From positions 682,001-746,000 of the forward strand of contig NZ_JAVQHL010000002.1 of assembly GCF_032670585.1 (NCBI RefSeq): a DNA stretch of 64,000 nucleotides. Direction: 5' to 3'. A model generated the notes under the pieces. That model was not told the origin of the DNA, did no database searches, and saw only the letters and a program-made list of their open reading frames with translations. Below, piece after piece: positions 43,988 through 52,599 of this stretch. This DNA is from Ostreiculturibacter nitratireducens (GTDB taxonomy: Bacteria > Pseudomonadota > Alphaproteobacteria > Rhodobacterales > Rhodobacteraceae). Made by a program: the position numbers and the translations under genes. The stretch's first letter is position 1, and each line of letters starts with the position of its first letter.

Positions 43988-44749
43988 ATGATCACCATCA
44001 CCATCGTCGAAAGCAACACGCCCGATCTGCCCGCGCAGGCGGAGATCTATGCGGCCGCGCTTCTGGCCATCGATCCGGGGCTCTCGATCCGGATCGTCGC
44101 GCCCTATGCGGGTGCGTTGCTTGAGGATGCGTTCGCGGAGTCCGACGGAATCATCTTCACAGGCTCAAGCGTCGAGTGGAACACCGCCGCGCCTGAGGCG
44201 GAGGCGATCCGGGGCGCGATGCGCATGGCGTTTGCGACGGGGCGGCCGATCTATGGCTCGTGCAACGGGCTCCAGCTTGCCGCCGTCGTTCTCGGTGGCA
44301 CGGTCGGCGCCTCGCTGAACGGGCGCGAGGACGGGATCGCGCGCGAGATCATCGTGACCGAGGCCGGGCGCGCGCATCCGATGCTGCGGGGCCGCGCGGA
44401 AGTCTATTCCGCGCTCTGCGTTCACCGCGACGAGGTGCAGGGCCTGCCGGAAGGCGCGATCCTGCTTTCCGGCAACGCCCATTCGCCCGTTCAGGCAATG
44501 GCCTATGAGCGCGACCTGGTGACATTCTGGGGCAGCCAGTATCACCCTGAATACGAGCCCGATTACCTCGCCCGCGTTCTGGAAAGCCGTGGCATCGACC
44601 TGGAGGACTGCCAGGCGATCCGGGTCTGCGCGGAGGACGCCGTGGCGGCGCAGCGCGCGGGCACGCGGACCGAGGAAATGAAACCCGAAGTGCGGCGGAC
44701 CGAGCTGAGAAACTGGCTCGATCATGTTCGAGATAGGAAAGCGAAATGA
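43988..44749 (+). CDS. class I glutamine amidotransferase, stand-alone
   Basis: A 253-residue glutamine amidotransferase domain without a synthase partner. The nucleophile is in IYGSCNGLQLAAVVLGG (GxCxGxQ), and the His-Glu pair in WGSQYHPEYEPDYL. GTGATG overlaps pheT by 4 bp (ATGA, 44746-44749). It hydrolyses a gamma-glutamyl bond or delivers ammonia; the acceptor is unknown. It stands between the two phenylalanyl-tRNA synthetase genes, which is unusual. Confidence 0.88.
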   Translation: MITITIVESNTPDLPAQAEIYAAALLAIDPGLSIRIVAPYAGALLEDAFAESDGIIFTGSSVEWNTAAPEAEAIRGAMRMAFATGRPIYGSCNGLQLAAVVLGGTVGASLNGREDGIAREIIVTEAGRAHPMLRGRAEVYSALCVHRDEVQGLPEGAILLSGNAHSPVQAMAYERDLVTFWGSQYHPEYEPDYLARVLESRGIDLEDCQAIRVCAEDAVAAQRAGTRTEEMKPEVRRTELRNWLDHVRDRKAK

Positions 44750-47163
44750 AATTCACCCTCTCCTGGCTCAAGGACCACCTCGAGACGACCGCGTCCCTCG
44801 ACGAAATCCTCTACGCGCTCACCGATCTCGGCCTCGAGGTCGAGGAGGTCGAGAACCCCGAGGAAAAGCTCGGCGCCTTCCGCATCTGCAAGGTCATCGA
44901 GGCGGTGCAGCATCCGAACGCGGACAAGCTGCGCCTTTGCCGCGTCGCGACCTATCCCGACGGCCCGGGCGGCCGGGAGGAAGAGGTGCAGGTCGTCTGC
45001 GGCGCGCCGAACGCGCGTACCGGCCTCGTCGGCGTCTTCGCCCCGGTCGGGACCCATGTTCCCGGCACCGGCGTTGATCTCAAGCCCGGCGTGATCCGTG
45101 GGGTGGAGTCGAACGGCATGCTCTGCTCGGAACGCGAGCTCGAGATTTCCGAGGACCACGAGGGCATCATCGACCTGCCCCCGAACGCGCCCCTTGGCGA
45201 GCGGTTCATCGACTACAAGGGTCTGAACGACCCGATGATCTACATCAAGATCACCCCGAACCGCCCCGACGCGCTCGGCGTCCGCGGCATCGCCCGGGAC
45301 CTTGCGGCACGGGGGCTCGGCGTGCTGAAGCCCGAGATGATCGAGCCGGTGAAGGGCGCGTTCCCATCGCCGATCACGGTAACGATCGACCCTGCGCTGA
45401 AGGAAAAGGGCTGCCCTCTCTTCGCGGGCCGCGTGATCCGTGGCGTCAAGAACGGGCCTTCGCCGGCTTGGCTTCAGGCGCGCCTCCGCGCGATCGGCCT
45501 CCGGCCCATCTCGGCGCTCGTCGACATCACCAACTTCTTCACCTTCGACCGGAACCGCCCGCTCCACGTCTTCGACGCGGACAAGGTGAAGGATGGGCTA
45601 AGCATCCAGGCCGCCAAGGGCGGTGAGCAGCTTCTCGCGCTGGATGAGAAGACCTACACCTTCTCCCCGGGCCAGATGATCATCTCGGACGCCGAGGGCC
45701 CTGAAAGCATCGCGGGCGTCATGGGTGGGGAACACACCGGCTGCACCGGGGAAACGGTCAACGTCTTCCTCGAATCCGCCTATTGGGACCCGATCACCAT
45801 CGCCGCCACCGGCCGAGCGCTCAGGATCAACTCGGACGCCCGCTACCGCTTCGAACGGGGCGTGGACCCGGAATTCACTCTCCCGGGGCTTGAGGCCGCG
45901 ACGCGGATGATCCTCGACCTTTGCGGCGGCGAAGCCTCCGACGTCGTCCTCGACGGCGCCGTACCGGCCACGAAGCGCGCCTACAAGTTCGACCCCCACC
46001 GTGTCATCCGCCTGGTCGGCATGGACATCGGCGAGGGCGAGCAGCGCGCTACGCTTGAGGCTCTGGGCTTCACGCTCGAAGGCGACATGGCGAGCCCGCC
46101 CTCCTGGCGCCCCGACATCCTGGGCGAGGCGGACCTGGTCGAGGAGGTCGCCCGCATCGCGTCCCTGACGAAGCTCGAAGGCAAGCCCATGCGCCGCGCG
46201 CGGCCGGGCGTGCCGAAGCCGATCCTCACGCCGATGCAGGTCCGCGAAAAGGCCGCGCGCCGCACGCTCGCCGCTCTCGGCTACAACGAATGCGTGACCT
46301 ATTCCTTCATCGACGCGGCCAGTTCCCGTCTCTTCGGCGGCGGGTCGGAGCCAACGCGGATCGACAACCCGATCTCGTCCGAGATGACGCATATGCGCCC
46401 GGACCTGCTGCCAGGCCTGCTGCAGGCAGCGGCGCGGAACCAGGCCCGCGGTTTCATGGATCTTGCGCTCTTCGAGGTAGGCCCGACCTTCTCCGGCGGC
46501 GAGCCGGGCGACCAGGCGCTGCATGCAACCGCGCTTCTCGTCGGAGCGGCGGCGGCCCGCGACCCCTTCGGGTCGCGCCGGCCGGTCGATGTGTTCGATG
46601 CGAAGGCGGATGCCGAGGCGGTGCTGTCCGCGATCGGCGCACCGCAGAAGGTGCAGATCACGCGCAAGGCTCCCGCATGGTTCCACCCGGGCCGCTCCGG
46701 CGTCATGGGGCTTGGGCCGAATGCGCTCGCGGTCTTCGGCGAGGTGCACCCGAAGGTCCTGAAGGCGATGGACGTGAAGGGTCCCGCGATGGCGGTGACC
46801 ATCTACGTCGAGGCCGCGCCCTTCCCGAAGACCCGCACCGCGACGCGCCCGGCGCTGGCGCTGTCGGGCTTCCAGGCGGTGGAGCGTGACTTTGCCTTCG
46901 TCGTCGACAGGCAAGTCGAGGCGCTGACGCTCGTCAACGCCGCGCAAGGGGCTGACAAGGCGCTTATCGAGCGTGTATCCGTCTTCGACGAGTTCACGGG
47001 CGAGAAGGCCGAGGCGCAGATGGGCGCTGGCAAGAAGTCGCTCGCGATCTCCGTCCGTCTCCAGCCGACGGACCGGACACTCACCGAGGAAGAGATCGAG
47101 GCGGTCAGCGCCAAGATCGTCGAGAAAGTCGCCAAGGCCACGGGCGGGGTGCTGCGCAGCTGA
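44746..47163 (+). CDS. pheT: phenylalanyl-tRNA synthetase beta subunit
   Basis: PheT, 805 residues, full length. The N-terminal tRNA-binding domain (about 40-155) has VIEAVQHPNADKLRLCRV; B5 domain around 400-475 (LVGMDIGEGEQRATLEALGF, VEEVARIASLTKLEG); C-terminal FDX-ACB domain at about 710-805. The central editing domain B3/4 (about 220-370) contains ESIAGVMGGEHTGC. Translation overlaps the GATase. Confidence 0.97.
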   Translation: MKFTLSWLKDHLETTASLDEILYALTDLGLEVEEVENPEEKLGAFRICKVIEAVQHPNADKLRLCRVATYPDGPGGREEEVQVVCGAPNARTGLVGVFAPVGTHVPGTGVDLKPGVIRGVESNGMLCSERELEISEDHEGIIDLPPNAPLGERFIDYKGLNDPMIYIKITPNRPDALGVRGIARDLAARGLGVLKPEMIEPVKGAFPSPITVTIDPALKEKGCPLFAGRVIRGVKNGPSPAWLQARLRAIGLRPISALVDITNFFTFDRNRPLHVFDADKVKDGLSIQAAKGGEQLLALDEKTYTFSPGQMIISDAEGPESIAGVMGGEHTGCTGETVNVFLESAYWDPITIAATGRALRINSDARYRFERGVDPEFTLPGLEAATRMILDLCGGEASDVVLDGAVPATKRAYKFDPHRVIRLVGMDIGEGEQRATLEALGFTLEGDMASPPSWRPDILGEADLVEEVARIASLTKLEGKPMRRARPGVPKPILTPMQVREKAARRTLAALGYNECVTYSFIDAASSRLFGGGSEPTRIDNPISSEMTHMRPDLLPGLLQAAARNQARGFMDLALFEVGPTFSGGEPGDQALHATALLVGAAAARDPFGSRRPVDVFDAKADAEAVLSAIGAPQKVQITRKAPAWFHPGRSGVMGLGPNALAVFGEVHPKVLKAMDVKGPAMAVTIYVEAAPFPKTRTATRPALALSGFQAVERDFAFVVDRQVEALTLVNAAQGADKALIERVSVFDEFTGEKAEAQMGAGKKSLAISVRLQPTDRTLTEEEIEAVSAKIVEKVAKATGGVLRS

Positions 47164-47238
47164 GCCGCGAGGCTTGGCCCGCGCTCCCCGCTCTGGCAGA
47201 CTGATCGCCTGAGCCCGCAAGGGCAGGGGAGGGCAGTC

Positions 47239-47886
47239 ATGTTCGCGAACCGCATCGAGGCCGGAAAGCAGCTTGCCGAGAAACTCGCCGAGCTAGGCCC
47301 CGAGAACCCGGTCGTCCTCGCGCTGCCGCGCGGGGGCGTTCCCGTGGCCAACGAGGTCGCGAAGCGTCTGAAGGCGCCGCTCGACCTCGTTCTCGTCCGC
47401 AAGATCGGCTCGCCGGGGCACGAGGAGCTCGCGGCCGGCGCGATCGTCGACGGAGAGGAGGCGCAGGTCGTCTTCAACCCGGACGTCCTGCGGATGCTGG
47501 GCCTGACCGAGTCCGACTTCGAGGAGAAAAAGCGCCAGAAGCTCGCCGAGATCGAGGAGCGCCGCAAACTCTACCTCGCGGGCCGCGCGCCGCTGCCTCT
47601 CGACGGCAAGACGGCAATCATCGTCGACGATGGCATCGCCACAGGCGCCACGGTCAAGGCGGCTCTGAAGGGGGTCGCAAAGCGCGGCCCGAAGCGCATC
47701 GTGCTCGCCATACCGGTCGCGCCGCCAGACAGCCTGGCCGATCTGGACCCCCTCGTGGACGACCTCATCTGCCTGGAAGCCCCCGACCACTTCTACGCCG
47801 TGGGTGCGCATTACCGTGACTTCGGCCAAACCTCGGACACGGAGGTGCAGCGGCTGATGCGCGAAGCGGACCAGTCCGGGAACTGA
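47239..47886 (+). CDS. phosphoribosyltransferase-family protein
   Basis: A 215-residue protein. The PRPP-binding loop is IIVDDGIATGATVKAAL (about 132-148), and VVLALPRGGVPVANEVAKRL at the N-terminus with DLVLVRKIGSPGHEELAAGA is the pattern of orphan Pribosyltran proteins, often called predicted phosphoribosyltransferase. Reaction unknown. GGGGAGGG precedes ATG 47239. Stands 75 bp after pheT. Confidence 0.88.
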   Translation: MFANRIEAGKQLAEKLAELGPENPVVLALPRGGVPVANEVAKRLKAPLDLVLVRKIGSPGHEELAAGAIVDGEEAQVVFNPDVLRMLGLTESDFEEKKRQKLAEIEERRKLYLAGRAPLPLDGKTAIIVDDGIATGATVKAALKGVAKRGPKRIVLAIPVAPPDSLADLDPLVDDLICLEAPDHFYAVGAHYRDFGQTSDTEVQRLMREADQSGN

Positions 47887-47922
47887 CCTGCGACCCGCGC
47901 CCCCTGCGATCTTCGGGGTTCC

Positions 47923-47996
47923 TTCCTGACGCGAAGAAACGGGCTGCTCAGGCGTGAAATCGTGTTAGGGATTTCACCCACATGCGCCGTCAGGAA
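47923..47996 (+). promoter_or_regulatory. nested inverted repeats in mscL leader
   Basis: An outer perfect 9-bp pair TTCCTGACG (47923-47931) and CGTCAGGAA (47988-47996) encloses an inner perfect 8-bp pair GTGAAATC (47954-47961) and GATTTCAC (47970-47977). A second TCAGG (47948-47952) can compete for the left outer arm CCTGA. It ends 34 bp before the mscL ATG. It could be an RNA switch, or two operators. Confidence 0.5.
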
Positions 47997-48030
47997 ACGC
48001 GGGCATCCATTTGTTTTGGAGGCACTGAAC

Positions 48031-48453
48031 ATGTTGCAGGAATTCAAGACTTTCATCGCCAAGGGCAATGTCATGGACATGGCCGTCGGCATCATCATCG
48101 GCGCGGCCTTCACCGCAATCGTGACCTCTCTGGTCTCGGACCTCATCAACCCGATCATCGGCGTCATCACCGGCGGCATCGACTTCTCGAACCTCTTCGT
48201 CAATCTCGGTGAGGGCGAATACGCGAGCCTCGCCGCCGCCCGCGAGGCCGGCGCGCCGGTCTTCGCCTATGGCGCGTTCATCACGGCAGTCATCAATTTC
48301 CTGATCATCGCCTTCGTCGTCTTCCTCCTGGTCAAGGCCGTGAACCGGATCAAGGAGGCCTCCGAGAAGAAGAAGGAACCAGAGCCCGAAGCACCGAAGG
48401 GGCCGTCGGAGATCGACGTGCTCATCGAAATCCGTGACGCGCTGAAGAAATAG
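48031..48453 (+). CDS. mscL: large-conductance mechanosensitive channel
   Basis: MscL, 140 residues, a pentameric inner-membrane channel opening under membrane tension to release solutes. The N-terminal amphipathic MLQEFKTFIAKGNVMDMAVG leads into TM1 GIIIGAAFTAIVTSLVSDLI; TM2 is FITAVINFLIIAFVVFLLVK; the charged tail KEASEKKKEPEPEAPKGPSE ends in a helical bundle. TTTTGGAGGCACTGAAC gives a strong Shine-Dalgarno for ATG 48031. Confidence 0.97.
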   Translation: MLQEFKTFIAKGNVMDMAVGIIIGAAFTAIVTSLVSDLINPIIGVITGGIDFSNLFVNLGEGEYASLAAAREAGAPVFAYGAFITAVINFLIIAFVVFLLVKAVNRIKEASEKKKEPEPEAPKGPSEIDVLIEIRDALKK

Positions 48454-48471
48454 ACCGGGCCAAAGACGAAA

Positions 48472-48498
48472 CGGCCCGCCGGGATCGCCGGCGGGCCG
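48472..48498. terminator. hairpin between convergent mscL and ald
   Basis: CGGCCCGCCGG (48472-48482), loop GATCG, CCGGCGGGCCG (48488-48498). On the minus strand a TTTCGTCTTTGG follows, so it should end ald; on the plus strand the T run is absent. Confidence 0.7.
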
Positions 48499-48522
48499 AA
48501 CTCACTTCCAATTCTGGAAAAA

Positions 48523-49641
48523 TCAGATCTTCAGCGCTTCATCGGTCGAGATCGTCGGGAGGCCAAGCGCCACGCCAACGGCCTCATAGGTCAGCTTGCC
48601 GGCGTGGACGTTCAGGCCGGCCATCAGATGCGCGTCTTCGGCGCATGCCTTCTTCCAGCCCTTGTTCGCCAGCGCGATCATGAACGGCATCGTCGCGTTG
48701 CCAAGCGCGATGGTCGAGGTCCGCGCCACCGCGCCGGGCATGTTCGCCACGCAGTAATGCATGATCCCGTCCACCTCGTAGATCGGCTTCTCGTGCGTCG
48801 TGGCCCGCGAGGTCTCGAAGCAGCCGCCCTGGTCGATCGCCACGTCGACGATCGCCGCACCGGGCTTCATCGTCTTCAGCTGCTCACGCGTCACGAGCTT
48901 CGGGGCCGCCGCGCCCGGCACCAGGACCGCGCCGATCACCATGTCCGCCTCGGCCACCATTTCGGCATTGTTACCGGCGCTGGCGTACCGCGTGCGGAAC
49001 TCCCGCCCGAACACGTCATCGAGGTAGCGAAGCCGCGGCAGCGACCGGTCGAGAACCGTCACCTCCGCGCCCATCCCGGCCGCGACCCGCGCCGCGTGCG
49101 TGCCGACGACGCCGCCGCCGATCACGACGACCTTGGCAGGGCCGACGCCCGGCACGCCGCCCAGAAGGACACCGCGCCCGCCATTGGCCTTCTGGAGCGT
49201 CCAGGCCCCGACCTGCGGCGCGAGCTTGCCCGCGACTTCGGACATCGGCGCCAGAAGCGGCAGGCCGCCGAATCGGTCGGTCACCGTCTCGTAGGCGATC
49301 GCCGTGACGCCGCTTTCCAGAAGATCCTTCGTCTGCTCCGGATCGGGGGCGAGGTGGAGATAGGTGAACAGGACCTGCCCCTCGCGCAGCCGCTTGCGCT
49401 CGACCGCCTGGGGCTCCTTCACCTTAACGATCATTTCCGCTTCGGCGAAAACGTCCTCGGCGGTCGGAACGATCTTCGCCCCGGCCTTGATGTAGTCATC
49501 ATCCGGAAACCCCGAACCCACGCCGGCGTTCGTCTCGACGAGCACTTCGTGGCCGTTCGCCACCGCTTCCGCCGCCGCGTGCGGGGTAAGCCCCACGCGG
49601 AATTCCTGTGGTTTGATTTCCTTTGGGCATCCGATCTTCAT
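48523..49641 (-). CDS. ald: alanine dehydrogenase
   Basis: Ald, 372 residues, NAD-dependent interconversion of alanine with pyruvate and ammonia. MKIGCPKEIKPQEFRVGLTP is the usual start; MIVKVKEP and LHLAPD hold the substrate Lys and His; KVVVIGGGVVGTHAARVAAG binds NAD. ATG 49641 is preceded by CGGAGGAGC. The divergent Lrp-type gene, 140 bp away, is its likely regulator. Confidence 0.96.
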   Translation of the reverse strand: MKIGCPKEIKPQEFRVGLTPHAAAEAVANGHEVLVETNAGVGSGFPDDDYIKAGAKIVPTAEDVFAEAEMIVKVKEPQAVERKRLREGQVLFTYLHLAPDPEQTKDLLESGVTAIAYETVTDRFGGLPLLAPMSEVAGKLAPQVGAWTLQKANGGRGVLLGGVPGVGPAKVVVIGGGVVGTHAARVAAGMGAEVTVLDRSLPRLRYLDDVFGREFRTRYASAGNNAEMVAEADMVIGAVLVPGAAAPKLVTREQLKTMKPGAAIVDVAIDQGGCFETSRATTHEKPIYEVDGIMHYCVANMPGAVARTSTIALGNATMPFMIALANKGWKKACAEDAHLMAGLNVHAGKLTYEAVGVALGLPTISTDEALKI

Positions 49642-49740
49642 GGGGTAGCTCCTCCGTTTCCTGTGGCAGGAGAATGCAGGATGACGCGTGCAATTGCTTT
49701 GAAATCTTCGGTGGCTTCTTGGTGTGGATTGTGTAGGGTC

Positions 49741-49770
49741 TTCGAAGAAACGTGGATTTGTTCGAAGAAA
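49741..49770 (+). promoter_or_regulatory. tandem direct repeats, putative AldR/Lrp operator
   Basis: TTCGAAGAAA occurs twice, at 49741-49750 and 49761-49770, 20 bp apart (two DNA turns), in the ald-aldR gap just before the aldR start at 49782. Spacing suits cooperative binding of an Lrp-family octamer. Confidence 0.5.
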
Positions 49771-49781
49771 ATTGCGCAAAC

Positions 49782-50240
49782 ATGGAACTCGACGCTACGG
49801 ATCGCCGAATCCTCAAGGCCCTTCAGAAAGAGGGCCGGATGTCCAATGCCGAGCTGTCGGAACGGGTGAACCTGTCACCCTCCGCCTGCCATCGGCGCGT
49901 CCAGAGGCTTGAGGCCGAAGGCTTCATCGACAGCTACGTCGCCCTTCTGGACGCCCGCAGGCTCGGCCGGCCGACGACCGTCTTCGTCGAGATCACGCTG
50001 TCGGGCCAGGCCGACGAGGTCCTCGAAGCCTTCGAGCGCGAAGTGAAGAAGGTTCCGGACATCCTCGAATGCCACCTCATGGCGGGAACCGCGGATTACC
50101 TTCTGAAGGTCGTGGCCCAGGACACCGAGGATTTCGCGCGGATCCACCGCCAGCACCTCGCCCGCCTGCCCGGGGTCGCGCAGATGCATTCGAGCTTCGC
50201 GCTCCGTACCGTCTTCAAGACGACCGCGATCCCGGTCTGA
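49782..50240 (+). CDS. Lrp/AsnC family regulator (AldR-like)
   Basis: A 152-residue Lrp-type regulator: winged helix-turn-helix MELDATDRRILKALQKEGRM and SNAELSERVNLSPSACHRRV (about 2-50), then the RAM effector domain with FVEITLSGQADEVLEAFERE, ECHLMAGTADYLLKVVAQD. It probably senses alanine or leucine and controls ald divergently. ATG 49782 is chosen; an upstream in-frame ATG 49752 gives 10 extra residues inside the operator. Confidence 0.9.
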   Translation: MELDATDRRILKALQKEGRMSNAELSERVNLSPSACHRRVQRLEAEGFIDSYVALLDARRLGRPTTVFVEITLSGQADEVLEAFEREVKKVPDILECHLMAGTADYLLKVVAQDTEDFARIHRQHLARLPGVAQMHSSFALRTVFKTTAIPV

Positions 50241-50257
50241 AGCAGCGGGATTCGGGA

Positions 50258-50713
50258 TCAGGCCCGGAGCCCGGTTTCCCTGAGCATCCCCCTGCGCTTG
50301 GCTTCGTAGAAGTAGCCCTTGGAGTACCACATGATCGCCCGGTCATGGCTGCCGTTGGACAGAAGCCAGGCGCCGCGCAGGTACTTCACGCCGTATTTCA
50401 GGTTCGTATCGGCATCGAGAAGCCCGCCCGGCGCGCCGCGATAGCCCATCGTCCGGGCAGTCTCGGGCAGGATCTGCATCAGGCCGTAATAGGGGCCGTT
50501 CCTTGCGGCGGGGTTGTAGCTGCTTTCGCGCTTCACGACCCGGTGCACGAGAGCCTCGGGTACGTCGTAGTGCCGCGCATATTTCGTGATGAGCCGGTTG
50601 ACCTCGCCCGCACCTGCCGGTGGGCGTTCGCGTTCGGGGCGGCGACCGCCGCCGCAGCCGGCAAGCGCAGCGGCAAGAAGTAAAATCGCGGTGCGGCGGG
50701 GAAGGTGGTGCAT
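50258..50713 (-). CDS. lytic transglycosylase lipoprotein (SLT domain)
   Basis: A 151-residue outer-membrane-type lipoprotein: signal RRTAILLLAAALAGCGGG with lipobox LAGC (Cys19). The SLT domain follows, with the catalytic Glu in HRVVKRESSYNPAARNGPYY, GLMQILPETARTMGYRG and NLKYGVKYLRG. It cleaves peptidoglycan glycan strands to 1,6-anhydro products. Smaller than Slt70, of MltC/EmtA-type size. Convergent with aldR. Confidence 0.9.
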   Translation of the reverse strand: MHHLPRRTAILLLAAALAGCGGGRRPERERPPAGAGEVNRLITKYARHYDVPEALVHRVVKRESSYNPAARNGPYYGLMQILPETARTMGYRGAPGGLLDADTNLKYGVKYLRGAWLLSNGSHDRAIMWYSKGYFYEAKRRGMLRETGLRA

Positions 50714-50811
50714 TCTGTGGCTCCGGTCTGCTCGGCGGAATGCCTAGCATCAGCGAAGCCGCGCGGAAAAGACCGTTCCGAAAGGATCGGCAAGGAAAAG
50801 CCGTCCGCCGT

Positions 50812-51444
50812 TCAGCCCGCTTCCGTCTTCCGGAAGACGCTCACCTGGAAGTTTTGCAGGTTGCCCTTCGGTGTCACGTGGCTGTGCCGCTCTGCCTCTA
50901 CGGGCTGGAACCGCCCGGGTGCCAGCGAATCGACCTCCGCAGCGAGTGCCTCGGGCGAGTAACGCATCACGGGCAGGCCGGAGCAGGACTCCGGACCGTC
51001 GTCGGCGAAGGTGGCGATGATGGCTATTCCGCCGGAGCGGAGCGCCCGGCCCATCGTGGCGACATAGGCGGCCCGGTCCGCGGGTTCGGTCAGGAAATGG
51101 AACACGGCCCGGTCATGCCAGAGCGCGAAGCTTTCCCCGGGCGTCCATTCGGTGACATCCGCCGCGATCCATCTGACGGCCTCTGCCCGCGCCCCGATCC
51201 GTTCCCGGCTTGCATGAAGCGCCGTGGCGGACAGGTCGAGCACGGTCAGCGGCCCGTATCCGGCCTCCAGCAGACGGTCGACAAGGCGCGACGCGCCGCC
51301 TCCCACGTCCACGACGGGATCACCCGGCAACGCGAAGCGGCCGACAAGGCCGAAGGACAGGGCGGGATCCGCTTCGAACCAGGTCAGAGCTTCCTCGATG
51401 CGCGATTCGTATACGCGGTCCCAATGTTCGGCCGATGACTTCAT
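50812..51444 (-). CDS. class I SAM-dependent methyltransferase, unknown substrate
   Basis: A 210-residue methyltransferase. PVVDVGGGASRLVDRLLEAG is SAM motif I (D-x-G-G-G-x-S), LTVLDLSATALHASRERIG motif II, RWIAADVTEWTPGESFALW motif III, and ALRSGGIAIIATFADDGPES. HWDRVYESRIEEALTWFEAD at the start is shared with proteins close to tellurite-resistance/thiopurine methyltransferases. Start ATG 51444. Confidence 0.85.
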   Translation of the reverse strand: MKSSAEHWDRVYESRIEEALTWFEADPALSFGLVGRFALPGDPVVDVGGGASRLVDRLLEAGYGPLTVLDLSATALHASRERIGARAEAVRWIAADVTEWTPGESFALWHDRAVFHFLTEPADRAAYVATMGRALRSGGIAIIATFADDGPESCSGLPVMRYSPEALAAEVDSLAPGRFQPVEAERHSHVTPKGNLQNFQVSVFRKTEAG

Positions 51445-51518
51445 GGTCGCCCCCTTCACACAGACGACACGACTATCTTCTCGTCGATCCATCCCCGCAA
51501 GCGATGACAACGGAAACG

Positions 51519-51548
51519 AAAAACCCCCGTGGCTCGGCCCCGGGGGTT
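51519..51548 (-). terminator. rho-independent terminator of rpsU
   Basis: Stem AACCCCCG (51522-51529)/CGGGGGTT (51541-51548) with a run of A on the plus strand at 51519-51523, which reads TTTTT at the 3' end on the minus strand. Lies 40 bp after rpsU. Confidence 0.8.
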
Positions 51549-51588
51549 CTCTACGTGCGCGGGTTTCCCCGCCAGCGGTTCCAGTCGC

Positions 51589-51795
51589 TCAGAGAGCCCC
51601 TTCTCGCTGGGCCTTCTTGCGCGCCAGTTTGCGGGCGCGGCGGATGGCCTCGGCCTTCTCGCGGGCTTTCTTGACGGAGGGCTTTTCGAAATGCTGCTTG
51701 AGCTTCATTTCACGGAAAACCCCCTCGCGCTGAAGTTTCTTCTTCAGAGCGCGAAGCGCCTGTTCGACGTTGTTGTCGCGAACGCTGACCTGCAT
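51589..51795 (-). CDS. rpsU: 30S ribosomal protein S21
   Basis: S21, 68 residues: MQVSVRDNNVEQALRALKKK, then REGVFREMKLKQHFEKPSVK and a basic tail. The family length of alphaproteobacterial S21 is matched. Its ATG 51795 follows GGAAGGTGG on the minus strand. Promoter and terminator both visible, so it is a single-gene unit. Confidence 0.97.
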   Translation of the reverse strand: MQVSVRDNNVEQALRALKKKLQREGVFREMKLKQHFEKPSVKKAREKAEAIRRARKLARKKAQREGAL

Positions 51796-51848
51796 GTGGT
51801 TGTCACCACCTTCCTAAGTTAGAGTTGCAAGTATCTGCAGGAGGTGGC

Positions 51849-51877
51849 CGTATAGCAAAGCCTGCGCTATTTGTCCA
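51849..51877 (-). promoter_or_regulatory. predicted promoter of rpsU
   Basis: Minus strand -35 TGGACA (51877-51872) and -10 TATACG (51854-51849), 17 bp apart, about 54 bp from the rpsU start. Good consensus match for this GC-rich genome. Confidence 0.6.
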
Positions 51878-51901
51878 CTGGCCGGCGCAGCGGAGAAATG
51901 C

Positions 51902-52594
51902 ATGGAAAAGAACGATCTCGACCAGGACAGAATGCGTGAGAGGCTGCTTGATGCCGCCATCCCGCATGTCGTCTTCGACGGCTGGACAGACACGGCCTTC
52001 CTCGCGGCTGCGGCCGACGCGGGGATCGACCCCGCGCTCGCCCGCGTGATCGCGCCGAGGGGCGCGATCGACCTCGCCGTGGCCTATCACAAGCGCGGCG
52101 ACCGCGCGATGCTCGACCGGCTCGCGAAGGCCGATCTTTCCTCCATGCGGTTCCGCGAAAGGGTGGCGGCAGCCGTCCGGTTCCGCCTGGAAGAGGCGGA
52201 CCGCGAGATCGTGCGGCGCGGCATGACTCTCTTCGCGCTTCCGAACCACGCCCCCTTGGGCGCTTCGCTGGTCTGGGGCACCGCCGACGCGATCTGGACG
52301 GCGCTCGGCGACAAGTCCGACGACATCAACTGGTATTCGAAGCGCGCGATCCTCTCCGGCGTCTATTCGTCGACGATCCTCTACTGGCTTGGCGATGACA
52401 GCCTCGGTCACGCGGCCACGTGGGAGTTCCTCGACCGCCGCATCGACGACGTGATGCGCTTCGAAAGCTTCAAGGCGCGGGTGCGGGAGAACAAGCCGCT
52501 GATGCAGCTTCTTTCGGGGCCCCTGAAACTCGCCGGCCGGATCCGCCCTCCGCGTTCCGCCGCCGACCACATGCCCGGCCGGACGGAACGGTAA
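51902..52594 (+). CDS. COQ9 family protein (ubiquinone synthesis)
   Basis: A 230-residue COQ9 protein, related to TetR folds without DNA-binding function; it binds lipids and helps the COQ7-type hydroxylation step in ubiquinone synthesis. Features: RLLDAAIPHVVFDGWTDTAF, ALPNHAPLGASLVWGTADAI, WYSKRAILSGVYSSTILYWL and DTSxG-like DDSLGHAATWEFLDRRI. Located upstream of a quinone oxidoreductase gene (6 bp). AGCGGAG is the ribosome binding site. Confidence 0.92.
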   Translation: MEKNDLDQDRMRERLLDAAIPHVVFDGWTDTAFLAAAADAGIDPALARVIAPRGAIDLAVAYHKRGDRAMLDRLAKADLSSMRFRERVAAAVRFRLEEADREIVRRGMTLFALPNHAPLGASLVWGTADAIWTALGDKSDDINWYSKRAILSGVYSSTILYWLGDDSLGHAATWEFLDRRIDDVMRFESFKARVRENKPLMQLLSGPLKLAGRIRPPRSAADHMPGRTER

Positions 52595-52599
52595 ACGCG

